A stretch of DNA of 60,761 nt from Marinicella sediminis (GCF_002000055.1 NZ_MVBD01000017.1:1-60761), one strand, 5' to 3'. Positions 10,801 to 18,719 are shown, counted from the stretch's first letter. A program made the numbers and translations. The notes: generated by a model not told the origin, from the letters alone.

Positions 10801-13800
10801 AACAAACCGGTTTTGGTACCGGAAAGGTCAGCAATTTTATGCCCGGAATCTTCAACCGCAGCCCACACGCATTCTAAAAACAGACGCTGTTGAGGATCCA
10901 TGAATTCGGCTTCATGAGGTGATATACCGAAAAACAAGGAATCAAACTTGTCAATTTCCTTCATGAATCCGCCCCATTTTGAGTTGGATTTATTGTCCTC
11001 TTTTAACGGGTCGCCATAATAATCTTCCCAGTTCCAGCGGTCTCTGGGAATCTCAGTAATCATGTTGACGGCATTGGCCAGGTTATCCCAGTATTCATCC
11101 AGATTTTCTGATTGTGGCATGGACCCGCTGATGCCGACGATGGCGATGGGTTGATCGGTGAAGCGATTGGCCAATGAAACAGTTTGTTGTTCACTGGTTG
11201 TTTCAACCCCTGCAGGCCATTTGCTTTGTATATCCAGTAACGTTGATGGATTTTGGACCTCTTGCAAAGGAATCGGTTTTGCCGCAGTGGCTTTTTCCCG
11301 GGATGAACTGGCACCACTTGTTGAGTGAACTTTACTGACGGCTTCCTGATGTTCTTCTGTCAAACATGTGGTCACATCATCAATAGATGGATATTCGAAA
11401 AACAGCACAGGGGTTACGTTCAATGCGTAATGCTCATTGATTAAATTGGCAAAACTGGTTAACCCGATCGAATCAAAACCAAGGTCAAGTAAAATGGCAT
11501 CTGATGAAATGTCACTTTCGTCTAATTTCAGGAAGTCCATCACCATTTGAGTGAGTTGTTTTTTGACCAACTGACTCAATTCTGAATTCGCTTCAGCAGG
11601 CTCTGCTGCCGCTGTTCGTTTGTCATTGGAGGATTCGGATTCCTCACTTAAAACGGGTGTTGTGTCTACCTGTTCAGTGAAACCAAAAACCTGTTCAACT
11701 TTTTCCCGCTCACCTTCCATGATTGCAATTTGCGGGTACCCCGAAGCAATGCCACCCAACAGGGCTGACAGCCCCGTTTTCACGGAAAGTGGCACAATGC
11801 CCAGGTTATTTTTGAAGAACACCGCAGTCGCTTCATCAATTTGCATACCACCTTCAGCCCAGATGGACCAATTGAAACTCAAGGTATTCCCACAGCGCAT
11901 GTCTGACTCGGTGAGCCGCTGGCGCTTGTGCGCAAAAGCATCCATGTAACTGTTTGCAAACGCATAATCGCATTGGCCCGCATTGCCGCCAACTGCAGAC
12001 ATGGAAGAGCACATCACAAAAAAGTTCAGGTTATCTTCCCGGGAATGTTGATCCAAGTGAACAGCACCCAACAACTTTGGTGCCAAAACAGCATAAAAAT
12101 CTTCGCTGTTTTTATCCCGAATATAAGCATCCCTCAGACAACCAGCGGCATGGATAATGCCATCAAAATGGCCAAACCGCTCCCTGCCACGGGCCAATGC
12201 ATTGGCCACTTCCTCACCATCGGTGATGTCTGTGCTGATGTATTCAACCTGACCACCCAAATGGGTCAATGCGGTCAGTTTTTCTTCCAATTGTGCTGAC
12301 ATGGATGAGCGACCCAATAGCACCAGATTGGCTTGGTATTCACGGGCCAGGTGTTCAGCAAATATCAATCCCAGACCGCCTGCTCCACCACTGATTAGAT
12401 ATGTACCTCGGTGTTTGATTGGTGCTGCCAAGCTGTCATCATTTCCGGCAAAAACCGGTTTGGTGGTTGCCAGGGTTCGTTTGATGTATCGGTCCTCGCC
12501 CTGGTAGCGCACCACTTCTACTTGGTGAGCATTGATGGCAAACTCCTGAAACATCAACTCCCAGGACCGGCCTGCGGTTTGTTGGTCGCCGATGAGCTCA
12601 ACCGTTTTACATGAAAATTTATGACCTTCTTGTTTTAAGGTATTGGCAAATCCGCTGACTGCAGCATGCAGTGGAAAATGGCCAGGTTCTGACGAATGAT
12701 ACGCATAAATGATTTGAACCTTATCCTTGATGTTACCCGCCAATAATGCCTGACTGAGGTGCATTAAGGCAAAGATTCCAGTGTTCAATGCCGGCTTGAG
12801 CAGAGCAGCGTCTGCCAATTGAGACTCATTTTTTGGTAATGAATGAGCACCCCAGGTGAAACAAATGTTTTGAATGGTGTGCCCTTTTTGCTGTAAATCA
12901 CCGACCAATTGCACAAAATCTGCAGGGTTTTCTGGGTTGAGGCCATACAACCCGTTGCTTTTCACCTCAAATTGTTCACTTTGATGGACACGAATTACCT
13001 GTTGATCAGATGCAGATATTCCTGAAAAGGGATGATCAACGTCCTCAAACAACAGTACCGTGTCGACGGTGTTAGGCAAATGCACAGGCAATGGCGTTGA
13101 TTCCCATTGAGGTGCATAAGACAATGGCACGACCCCTTTTTCGTTGGGCTTTTCATGGACTTCTGTCAATGGCACACCGACACATTCACGCACTTTCACC
13201 AACACTTTCCCAGTGCCGTCAGCAATCACAACGTTCATTTTCGACAGATTTGACTTGCTCTTTTTGGCTTCTTTCACTGCCGTGACGTAGCTGTAACACT
13301 CTTCAGTCAATGGATGTAGTACTTCCACTTCGCCAATGGTATAAGGGACAAACAGCTCATCCACATCATCACCAATGGCCGCTGCCATAGCGACTTGTAA
13401 TGAACCATCCATGAGCGAGGGGTGCAGAACAAAGGATTTCAAATCCAGGACGCGCGCAGCTGGCAATACCAGGCGGCCAAGTGCTTCGTCGTCATTTTTA
13501 TACACTTCTTGAAGGACTTGAAAACTTGGACCAAGATAAAGCCCAAGGTCTTTGAACAATGGGTAAGCATCTTTACCTTCAATGGTGAAGGTGGTTCTTT
13601 TTTTGATGGCCTGGATGTCAATGTACTCATCCTGAGCAGCTGTATCCTCGGGTGTTTGATAACTCACCCTACCCTGTGAATAGAGTTGCTTGTGATGGTC
13701 TTCTCCTTCGCTGAATGTTTCAAAATGAACCTGGCCATTTTGTATCTTCAATTCAGTTTTGGCGATGGTTGGCTGATGATCCTGTACAGTCAATGGGCTG

Positions 13801-16800
13801 ACCCAAAGGATGTTTTGAATCTTCTGTACTTTACGACCCAGTGCCAACTCGGCAGTGCTTCGGGCCAAGTCCAGATAAGCAACGCCAGGGAGCGTCGGGA
13901 TGGCAGAAACCAAATGATCGTAAATGTAAAATTGATCATCCATAAAGGTTTTCTTAAAAACCTGCCTTTCAAACGTAGACTCATTCACATCAATCATTGG
14001 ATGAATGAACGCACCTGCGCTGGCCGTTTGAGTGGGCTCTGCTTCTTCTGGCCAATGGCGTTTGTCAGCAAATGGATAGGTGGGCAGAGAGACGGTAATA
14101 CCCTTAATTAAATCACGAAACCCCTGCCAGTCCTGCAAGAATCCTTCCGCCCACAGTTGTGCCAACTTGAATGGGTCATACTTGTCGTAAAGCATCTGTG
14201 CAAAAGATTGTTGTTCGGTACCATCCAAAACTCCGGATATACCTTGCGTTGACTTAACCACACCGCTGATGATGAAAGGCGAGGCTTCATCTGCCAGTAA
14301 TAATCCAAGTCTTTCAGCCAACTCATTGATGTCTGATGCCAGTACCACTGCCCGGTGATCAAATGATTTTCGGCGCAGCTGCAAGGTGTAAGCCACGTTA
14401 TTGGGGTCTGTGCCGTTCTGATTCTCCACATGCTGTTTCAGGCGCCTGGCCACATCCTTGAGTTGTGGCTCACTCCTGGCAGAGATCGGGAACACGTACA
14501 AATCCCTGTCATCACTGAGATCCACTGGCAAGTCTGTTGCCTGGTAACTTTCTACAATGATGTGTGCATTGGCACCACCGGCACCAAAAGAACTGATGCC
14601 TGCCCTCAGGGGATATGTGATGCCATCTATTTCTTTGGGCAACCATGACTCAGCTTGTTGTTGAACAACAAAGGGCGTACTTTCAAATTCGATGAATTCA
14701 TTCAATGTTGATGAGTGCAGCGAAGGCACCAGGGTTTGGTGACGCATTTGTAGCAGCACTTTACAAACACCAACGATACCGGCGGCGGCTTCTAAATGGC
14801 CGATGTTGCTTTTAACTGAGCCGACAGAACAACTTTGTTGCTCCACATTGTAATCAGCAAATGCTTGAGTTAAACCGGTGATTTCTATGGGGTCACCCAA
14901 TTCTGTTCCCGTGCCATGAGCCTCAATGTAGCCGATGGTTCTGGCGTCCACACCACCCCTTTTTAAGGCATCCAGGACCAGTCCACTTTGCGCCTTGGGG
15001 TTAGGCACAGTATAGCCACCACTGCGCCCACCATGATTGACCACAACACTTTTGATCACGCCATGGATGTTGTCATTGTCTTGTTCAGCCTGGGCCAATG
15101 GTTTGAGATAGATGGCACCAATGCCTTCACCTGCCACATAACCATTGGCACCTTCACCAAAACTCCGGCAATAACCGTCTTCCGACATGGTGCCACCTGA
15201 CACCAGGATTTCTTGTTTGCTCTGATGTAAATCCAGGTTCACCCCACCAGCAATCGCACTGGTGCATTCTCCATTCAGGATGCCTTCCACAGCCAAATAA
15301 ATGGAAGTCAGACTTGATGAACAGGCCGTATCGATGGTCATGCTGGGACCAGAAAGGTTCATCCAATATGACACACGGTTAGCAATACTCCACAAAAAAG
15401 AGTTGGGGTTAACGGTGTTGTTGTGGGCTTTTTCATCAACTCCGATCATTTGGAACATGGCCCACACAGCCCCCACATACACACCCACCTTGTGAGGACC
15501 TTCTCCTTCACCCAGTATCTCAGGGTAGTAGCCCGCATCCTCAATGGCTTCGTATGCCACCTCAAGAAACAAACGCTCCTGAGGGTCCAGCATTTCCGCT
15601 TCTCTTGGAGAAATGTTGAAAAACAGAGAATCAAATTTGTCGATGTCGCTGACAAACCCACCGCGGTAATTTAATGGCCTGGCAGACTTTAACCTCTTTT
15701 TCACCCGCTCCATAGGCAGGTCAGTGATGCAGTCTTTTCCATTGAGTAAATTGTCCCAAAGTGCAGCCAGGTTATCTGCTTTCGGATACCTGCCAGCCAC
15801 CCCTACCACAGCGATGTCGTTGGAATTAGTGCCCCTATTATCGACCGGTCTCACCTCAATTGCCTGGCTGATGTTTTGGTTTGTTGTTTGCGGTTCTGGT
15901 CTTTGTTTGACCGGTTCTGATATAAGCTGATCCTCCCCAGAGCCGGCAACCTGATGATACTTAACCAGGAGGTATTGCTTATTCCCTGGCTGATACTCTG
16001 CGTTATGTTGCTCATTGAGCGTTATTTCCGGGATGGTGTCCAGCTGCTGAGAAAACTGCATCAAGGCATCAACAATTTGCTGCACCGAATCTGCCGACAG
16101 CCCCACAGGAATGGCCAAACGCACCAAGCCCTTCAAACGCGAATGTTTTTGCATGCCGACACTGTGGCTACCGGCGCGAATACCGGTCTTTAAAAACAAC
16201 CAGGCCAAGAATGACTCTACAGGGTAGGCAAAATTTTGTAATTCAGGTATCTGTTTGACATCCACGATAATGCAATGACCACCCGTGGTATGTTGAACTG
16301 GGAAATTGTGTTCTTTCAGGGCCGCTGAAATTTGTACAACCGCATCCATTCTGGCAGCCACAAGCGACTCAATTCTGGATCGACTGTGTAAGGCGGCGGC
16401 AATCAGTTTTTTGTCTATCACGTCCAAACCACAGCCTTTGGCATCTGTCAGTTTGGTCAATTGATGCCACAATGATTGATCATTGGTTGCAATCAGTCCA
16501 CCTGTATTGACCCCAAAATCTTTGGCCAAACTCACTGTGATGGCGTCGGCACAGCGCAATATTTCATGCACAGTGTTCCACAAATCAGTTTTTTCTCCTG
16601 CTTTTTGCGCGTCAACGAAAATTGCATTTTCAATGATTCGGGTGGCATCCATAACCAATGGCACCTCGTGTTCAGTTAAAAAGGCCTTCACCGTTTTCAA
16701 CTCGTCCAATGACACAGGTAAACCACCGGATGCGTTGTTGCTGACTTCGATGACCACAAAGGCAATGTCATCCTCAGCGTCCAACACCTGCGCTTTCAGT

Positions 16801-18719
16801 GCAGGTACATCCACACCGCCGGCAAACAACACATTGGAACCGGTTTCAAAAACATGTGGGTGAGGTATTTCAACTGGATTCAAACCATGTTGGATCTCTG
16901 AAAACACCCAGGTTGGGAACAATAAATTCTGTAAAACCTTCGCCGTACCCTGCCAGGCTTCACAAAGCACGGATTCTGCAGTCCGCCCTGACTCAGTCAA
17001 AACAAAATAAGAAAATGGAAATATTTTTTTCAGTGTTGCTGTCAGGTCATTCGACCGGTGCAGTTGCTGATAAAGTACTTGCATGTGGTCTTCAGTGACT
17101 GAAGGATCAAGCTGAGCCCAGGAATCTGTGCTCAAGTCAATGGGCACGTCTTTACTGTTCACGGCAAGGGGATTGAAGTGATGACATGAGAGCAATTCTG
17201 CCCGCCCATCAAAGGCACCCGATTGCAGGTGGTTCACGGCATTGATTTGTGGTGCTGTTTTTGGGGCACTTTGTATTGCCGGCTCTACCTGTGATGAACC
17301 CTCTTCATGACTGGCTTGTGATGTCGTCAAGGTTTGCATTCTTTTGGGGTCTGCAATCATCATTACAACATCGATGGCGCTTTCGCTGTTTTGGTTTGTG
17401 GCTTCTCTGCACAGGTATATGGTGTTGTTTTCCGGCCTGAATTTATTCTTAAACTGCAGATTTCCGATGTCATTGAAGATATTCTGTTCCCTGAGGTTAT
17501 CCAACAAACCATCAACATCATCGTCTTTGTTGTCTGGCTCTTCCAGCTTGGGTCCCAAGGTGGCGCCCAGGCTGAGTAAGTCACAACCTTCACCAATCAA
17601 GACGTCAATGATCTCAACGATGGTGTACTCCAATCCACCCAATGGCATGTCTTGTGGATAAAATTCCAAATCCATCAAGTAACCGTTCAGTTTTTTTGAA
17701 AGTGGTGAAATGATCACAACATTTTGTAAATCACCATTGATGCGGGTGGTGAAAATCCTGTGCTGTTTATCCAACGTGCCGTCCAATATTTCCTGCCTTG
17801 CTACGTGAACCAACGGATTAACTTGCGTTCTGGTCGAGCACCATTGATCTATCACATCAACAATTTGTTGGGCTATCTGCTCATTCGAGCCAACAATGAA
17901 CTCTTCGGTTTGACACTCACCGGCTTTTTCAAATTTATTGACCAAATACCGTAAACGGCGCATTTTTCCGCCTTGCAAAGAAAATTGTTGCAAGCCGTGT
18001 ACCCGTTGCAGGGCGCCAAAAGGTGTGGCTGTTACGTTGGTGCTACCAATCTGCCTCAGGTGTTGGTTCACCAACAGGTTGAATTCCAGGTTTTGCTTTC
18101 TGCTGTAAACAAGAAATTCGTTCACTATGGTCTCAAAGTAAGAGTCCGGACCTGTGTATGCATAAGCCAAAACAAGTTGTCCATACTGACTGAAGTGGAT
18201 GTAGCCCTGACGATCAGCACCAATGAACAGTTGCGGCGCAATGATTCGGGTGCCACGCGATACAGATGACTCACCCTTGTGTTCATCGTAGATCGATTGA
18301 ACCAATGGGCCCAGGTGTTCATCGGCAAGCGCCAAACGTTCTGAGATCACAATGGGTTGCATCAATTCAGATTGACGATTGATTGGCTTTGCAACGGATG
18401 ATGGTGCTTCACTGGATATTTTGGCTGCACTGTTTGCTGGCTTATTTGAAGCAAATTTTTCCAGCAAAACCGCTTCATGATTCTCCACAAAATACTGACT
18501 TAAATCATTGATGTCAAAATTTTCAAACAACAATGTTTTTGACAGTTTTCCAAAGACATCCTCTAACTTTTTGATGATTTTCAAAACATAAAAAGAATCA
18601 ATACCCAGTTCCAGAAAAGGTGTGCCAGAATCAAGCTGTTCAGTGGGAATTGAAGACACTTCCGAAATGATTGATTTCAAAAGATTGTCGGTGGCTGTGC
18701 GTAGTTTTTGCTTTTTCAT
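1806..18719 (-). CDS. Trans-AT PKS C: ACP-DUF2156-PLP lyase | KS-DH-KR-ACP | KS-DH-KR-cMT-ACP-ACP | KS-DH(degenerate)-ACP
   Basis: A 5637-residue PKS with no AT domain. Domains with rough residues: ACP 5-90 (Ser42); DUF2156/GNAT-like 124-460; PLP lyase 505-896 (Lys733); KS 962-1395 (Cys1133, EAHGTGT, KSNIGH); DH 1572-1856 (His1602, Asp1771); KR 2100-2280; ACP with Ser2417; KS 2520-2957 (Cys2693); DH 3143-3425 (His3172, Asp3338); KR 3655-3880 (Tyr3810, but Cys3814 where Asn is usual); C-methyltransferase core 4095-4280 (ILEVGAGTGG); tandem ACPs with Ser4368 and Ser4479; KS 4580-4993 (Cys4744, KMNIGH); degenerate DH 5192-5450; ACP with Ser5514; acidic tail. It starts with an ACP although PKS B ends with KS-DH, so the first module is split over two proteins. 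The methylating module should add an alpha-methyl group. The chain then passes to the adjacent NRPS. The SD before ATG 18719 is weak (GAG). Confidence 0.96.
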   Translation of the reverse strand: MKKQKLRTATDNLLKSIISEVSSIPTEQLDSGTPFLELGIDSFYVLKIIKKLEDVFGKLSKTLLFENFDINDLSQYFVENHEAVLLEKFASNKPANSAAKISSEAPSSVAKPINRQSELMQPIVISERLALADEHLGPLVQSIYDEHKGESSVSRGTRIIAPQLFIGADRQGYIHFSQYGQLVLAYAYTGPDSYFETIVNEFLVYSRKQNLEFNLLVNQHLRQIGSTNVTATPFGALQRVHGLQQFSLQGGKMRRLRYLVNKFEKAGECQTEEFIVGSNEQIAQQIVDVIDQWCSTRTQVNPLVHVARQEILDGTLDKQHRIFTTRINGDLQNVVIISPLSKKLNGYLMDLEFYPQDMPLGGLEYTIVEIIDVLIGEGCDLLSLGATLGPKLEEPDNKDDDVDGLLDNLREQNIFNDIGNLQFKNKFRPENNTIYLCREATNQNSESAIDVVMMIADPKRMQTLTTSQASHEEGSSQVEPAIQSAPKTAPQINAVNHLQSGAFDGRAELLSCHHFNPLAVNSKDVPIDLSTDSWAQLDPSVTEDHMQVLYQQLHRSNDLTATLKKIFPFSYFVLTESGRTAESVLCEAWQGTAKVLQNLLFPTWVFSEIQHGLNPVEIPHPHVFETGSNVLFAGGVDVPALKAQVLDAEDDIAFVVIEVSNNASGGLPVSLDELKTVKAFLTEHEVPLVMDATRIIENAIFVDAQKAGEKTDLWNTVHEILRCADAITVSLAKDFGVNTGGLIATNDQSLWHQLTKLTDAKGCGLDVIDKKLIAAALHSRSRIESLVAARMDAVVQISAALKEHNFPVQHTTGGHCIIVDVKQIPELQNFAYPVESFLAWLFLKTGIRAGSHSVGMQKHSRLKGLVRLAIPVGLSADSVQQIVDALMQFSQQLDTIPEITLNEQHNAEYQPGNKQYLLVKYHQVAGSGEDQLISEPVKQRPEPQTTNQNISQAIEVRPVDNRGTNSNDIAVVGVAGRYPKADNLAALWDNLLNGKDCITDLPMERVKKRLKSARPLNYRGGFVSDIDKFDSLFFNISPREAEMLDPQERLFLEVAYEAIEDAGYYPEILGEGEGPHKVGVYVGAVWAMFQMIGVDEKAHNNTVNPNSFLWSIANRVSYWMNLSGPSMTIDTACSSSLTSIYLAVEGILNGECTSAIAGGVNLDLHQSKQEILVSGGTMSEDGYCRSFGEGANGYVAGEGIGAIYLKPLAQAEQDNDNIHGVIKSVVVNHGGRSGGYTVPNPKAQSGLVLDALKRGGVDARTIGYIEAHGTGTELGDPIEITGLTQAFADYNVEQQSCSVGSVKSNIGHLEAAAGIVGVCKVLLQMRHQTLVPSLHSSTLNEFIEFESTPFVVQQQAESWLPKEIDGITYPLRAGISSFGAGGANAHIIVESYQATDLPVDLSDDRDLYVFPISARSEPQLKDVARRLKQHVENQNGTDPNNVAYTLQLRRKSFDHRAVVLASDINELAERLGLLLADEASPFIISGVVKSTQGISGVLDGTEQQSFAQMLYDKYDPFKLAQLWAEGFLQDWQGFRDLIKGITVSLPTYPFADKRHWPEEAEPTQTASAGAFIHPMIDVNESTFERQVFKKTFMDDQFYIYDHLVSAIPTLPGVAYLDLARSTAELALGRKVQKIQNILWVSPLTVQDHQPTIAKTELKIQNGQVHFETFSEGEDHHKQLYSQGRVSYQTPEDTAAQDEYIDIQAIKKRTTFTIEGKDAYPLFKDLGLYLGPSFQVLQEVYKNDDEALGRLVLPAARVLDLKSFVLHPSLMDGSLQVAMAAAIGDDVDELFVPYTIGEVEVLHPLTEECYSYVTAVKEAKKSKSNLSKMNVVIADGTGKVLVKVRECVGVPLTEVHEKPNEKGVVPLSYAPQWESTPLPVHLPNTVDTVLLFEDVDHPFSGISASDQQVIRVHQSEQFEVKSNGLYGLNPENPADFVQLVGDLQQKGHTIQNICFTWGAHSLPKNESQLADAALLKPALNTGIFALMHLSQALLAGNIKDKVQIIYAYHSSEPGHFPLHAAVSGFANTLKQEGHKFSCKTVELIGDQQTAGRSWELMFQEFAINAHQVEVVRYQGEDRYIKRTLATTKPVFAGNDDSLAAPIKHRGTYLISGGAGGLGLIFAEHLAREYQANLVLLGRSSMSAQLEEKLTALTHLGGQVEYISTDITDGEEVANALARGRERFGHFDGIIHAAGCLRDAYIRDKNSEDFYAVLAPKLLGAVHLDQHSREDNLNFFVMCSSMSAVGGNAGQCDYAFANSYMDAFAHKRQRLTESDMRCGNTLSFNWSIWAEGGMQIDEATAVFFKNNLGIVPLSVKTGLSALLGGIASGYPQIAIMEGEREKVEQVFGFTEQVDTTPVLSEESESSNDKRTAAAEPAEANSELSQLVKKQLTQMVMDFLKLDESDISSDAILLDLGFDSIGLTSFANLINEHYALNVTPVLFFEYPSIDDVTTCLTEEHQEAVSKVHSTSGASSSREKATAAKPIPLQEVQNPSTLLDIQSKWPAGVETTSEQQTVSLANRFTDQPIAIVGISGSMPQSENLDEYWDNLANAVNMITEIPRDRWNWEDYYGDPLKEDNKSNSKWGGFMKEIDKFDSLFFGISPHEAEFMDPQQRLFLECVWAAVEDSGHKIADLSGTKTGLFVGVATNDYVDIMATNDIGIEAYTSTGNSHSVLVNRVSYLLDVHGPSAPLDTACSSSLVAIHRALESIHCGSCDMAIAGGVQVMASPSGFITFGKAGMLSPDGKCKTFDSRADGYVRGEGVGAIFLKPLSQAEADGNPIYAVIKATGENHGGKANALTAPNPNAQSELLIDVYEKAHVDPSTIGYIECHGTGTSLGDPIEIQGLKRTFNELYKRAGTEQPAAPHCGIGSVKTNIGHLETAAGIAGILKLVLSIQNKQIPASLHVQEVNPYIDLTGTPFYIVKETQPWIPAKDSNGKDLPRRGGVSSFGFGGANAHILLEEYLPPEVMPVANEHDLFVIPLSAKTETSLKTYVHKLLRFLHKNTVDMNGLAYTLQVGRDTMIHKLCVVATNQTDLVDKLGDVAQGNTDHPDVFTNISGPALQGPDKTEVREFQLDKMASQDWSAIAAAWVSDSAIDWTLLYGAKKPQRLSVVTYPFERNRHWIINESNAGKGKAGHHGEELSTIHPLVHMNVSTLTAQKFATMLNGQEFFLTEHVVDGKKILPGVAYMEMARKAGELSVGSQVTTIRDLVWFKPYIHDDNDSGQLAITMHPGKMQVGFDVTHFKAGENTVLSKGALSFDQHAHPRQQLDIKAIQSRCTELAYDAPGLYSLLHNSGLELDKGFQIVQTIHASQTEALSVLQLPAHLQQGADDYLLHPALMDGSLHTSMGLLKLNQIDKALNLPFSVEEIQIYGPLTELHYGYVTWSDENASSSQGDHRVTVTLLDHDGVVLVRMKNFLSKPFDRSNFGKIFGKPLPSGAVEPTVVGEQLNALAPVWEVLPQSPESQPAVTPAEGVYLVCSTADQEQWLREDFGHIQKSRWVTAPTSEEVDRITSAKFDELVWVAPDVQQEAQSAEDFQAMIEEQERGVIALFKLTRALINDKKGSQPLKLTIITQGAVLVTQRQSINPCHSGVIGFVGSLAKECPHWDIRLLDIESLHTTQAKSCLSQPFDPMGNPLAHRNGQWYRMGLGQVELGKEFKPVYKAGGVYVILGGAGGLGELLSSHLIEQYDAKIVWIGRSEFNAEIKAKCELLGEKGNQPLYFQADATDLNSLKSMASELQKIHPQINGVVHSAIVLKDQSIAQMSDEAFTKTLRAKVDTSVNLQSVFRDCELDFMLFFSSIISFFKTPGQSNYSAGCTFKDAFASAISASNKWVTKVINWGYWGNIGIVGNEGYRKIMEGAGIGSIESEEGLEALQQLMEGPFDQLGLIKTLGTKALKNLSVKETLAPARQFTSTQVVDMSQLETANLPPDELKALENEYNSSELDELAGQLLASILRHSGVDLEQPDTKANMDADVPEFYREWLHSTLTYLHNHDLTSADATISTETLWNQWHAATARWSTNPNRKAQITLLETCLKSLPEVLQGRKLATEVMFPGSSMALVEGIYKDNVVADFYNRVLKEALKAQLDHLQTTAPQHKIRILEVGAGTGGTTSQLIPLLDGYKDRIDEYCYTDISKAFLLYAEQQYAPQMPYLKTSMFDVSKPLNQQATQFADYDIVIATNVLHATPNIRETIRNSKAILAKEGVLLINEIGTWTLFGHLTFGLLEGWWLYEDGELRIPGNPGLNSKTWQNVLFDEGFHAVQFPAKIADSLGQQIIVAQSDGLTRQVNGNEKESEPYPIPSQAPRQNQPIEHVEGQPTVKQTQDTTSFDSEDIMNTQIQDVIKQKLSAALKIEPGIIQNKTPFADYGVDSIIGVSLIRDINEALHIELETVVLFEHSNVESLAAYVTQNYAGTLAHQASDETAAVDAQVVEQTAQRTTQQSSQMGLSEIQNVIKQSLSSALKIEPGIIQNKTPFAEYGVDSIIGVSLIRDINSALHIDLETVVLFEHSNVESLAQHINKNHAVVSGQQAPEGTQPALVGQPQNNSVEPSTRLDLVNQESRFWNPSQREVQAEQHATLSQAEIEPIAVIGMSGRFSQADSLDEFWDHIQQGRELVDEVTRWPQAECAGSQINAEDYCTRGSFINGIDQFDAEFFRISPEEATYMDPQQRIFLEESWKALENAGYATDKIGGKQCGVYVGCGGSHYDSLITSEPPAQSFWGNSESMIPTRIAYELDLRGPTIAIDTACSSSLVTIHLACQGLWIRETEMALAGGIFLQPTPRFFQVANRASMLSGTGSCRSFDPQGDGFVPGEGAGVLVLKRLSDAQRDGDYIHGTIIGSGINQDGSSNGIIAPNAKAQIELLESVYERFEIDPASVQLLEAHGTGTAFGDSIEHLALKRVFDNKAQNGPTHALGSVKMNIGHTVGSAGVAGVLKLLLAMKNKQLPPTPHLEPAYETEGQDLSPFYVNTQLKEWTTENDQPRRAAASAFGFSGTNAHIILEEPGKRPGTIDQTLGNLIVFSARTAQQLQQKITDMIAWLETGQDFSLLDIGHTLLSGRSTFKHRLACVSRSAEELRLQLKGWLDTRESGFVFAGVVDGFTVKEQVALKNFGNYCIEQCEAHVVQPGEPDEGVYLEQLSTLGDLFVKGYQLNYSRLYGNTARRVPLPTYPFERSRFWVATEPLKAAQLAAKNNGQADSRSVIHPLLQQNQSDLSQLRFTSQISQSNRFVQKQGDQAIILPSTQLAMALLAIKASMPDKQASFVLHLTNTAWAQQPVVVEDSSHFEVSLLPLSKNQMGVELCRKTTDEVAVCLQSYVDLAAGELQPLTFDVTEFKAQAVVEHIAFENSFYHHGERVVVELCRSDESNVIDGLAAIDLAAIVIPARALLLREKPTEDYPAVIAVGFASLHLLMTAGAPQYVMIEHVDSGAVNVNILDAQGHILMVIEQLQFKQADRQPQNTGYIFHHPEHNDSVVEASSELVMTVEEKARVFVTQFIAGLLKTPTEQVATNLNYVELGVSSMGLAALIKELNHLLGVDILPSILFEHVTIEAFSNHLGAQFEKQLEQLRVFKIPESSDTRGAPSDAFVLQPMPRPKRPFYLGDHMQNQESQTTEQSNPQQLEDMLEMLKAGEDTDQDSTQKLTF
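2370..3140 (-). other. Degenerate dehydratase domain in last module of PKS C
   Basis: After the third KS of PKS C, residues about 5192-5450 align with DH domains by the entry segment (HPLLQQNQSDL) and the double hot-dog length. The catalytic His of HxxxGxxxxP is missing (GDQAIILPSTQLAMAL instead) and no DxxxQ/H motif is visible in the second half. It is most likely inactive and structural. Confidence 0.7.
5170..5730 (-). repeat. Tandem, nearly identical ACP domains (333-bp period)
   Basis: Two ACPs of PKS C (Ser4368 and Ser4479) share the motif YGVDSIIGVSLIRDIN and almost the same flanks, including IQNKTPFA and ETVVLFEHSNVESLA. At DNA level the two segments starting at 5191 and 5524 align with a constant offset of 333 bp and few changes, so this looks like a recent in-frame duplication or gene conversion. 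Tandem ACPs often occur in beta-branching modules, but both copies have Leu, not Trp, six residues after the serine, the position of the known beta-branching flag. Confidence 0.9.
16030..17205 (-). other. PLP-dependent beta-eliminating-lyase domain in PKS C (candidate cysteine lyase, 'SH'-type)
   Basis: Residues about 505-896 of PKS C resemble the tyrosine phenol-lyase/tryptophanase family (fold type I). Seen in the sequence: SNNASGGLPVSLDELK; Asp691 and Arg694 in MDATRIIENA; Lys733 in SLAKDFGVNTGG; Arg848 in TGIRAG; Arg867 in LVRLAIP. From memory of tyrosine phenol-lyase, these match the PLP-pyridine Asp, the nearby Arg, the Schiff-base Lys and the two C-terminal arginines that include the substrate-carboxylate ligand, with similar spacings (42, 115 and 19 residues). 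The catalytic set is therefore complete. By analogy with the cysteine lyase domain of leinamycin LnmJ, it may cleave the C-S bond of a cysteinyl-polyketide and leave a thiol on the ACP-bound chain. The fold is a solid call; cysteine as substrate is inference from architecture. Confidence 0.82.
17340..18350 (-). other. DUF2156 / GNAT-like domain in PKS C between ACP and PLP lyase
   Basis: Residues about 124-460 look like the C-terminal domain of phosphatidylglycerol lysyltransferases (DUF2156, GNAT-like fold). The telling pieces are KMRRLRYLVNKFEKAG near residues 252-268, a pattern that aligns with the RRLRxxxNKxxxxG element of that family, and later GYLMDLEFYP followed by EIIDVLIGEGCDLLSLG near residues 343-385. 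DUF2156 enzymes move aminoacyl groups. In leinamycin LnmJ a domain of unknown function stands at the same place, between the ACP and the cysteine lyase, and was proposed to help add cysteine to the enoyl chain. Whether that domain and this one are homologous cannot be judged here. Role in adding cysteine, or another amino donor, to the ACP-bound chain is inferred. Confidence 0.6.
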
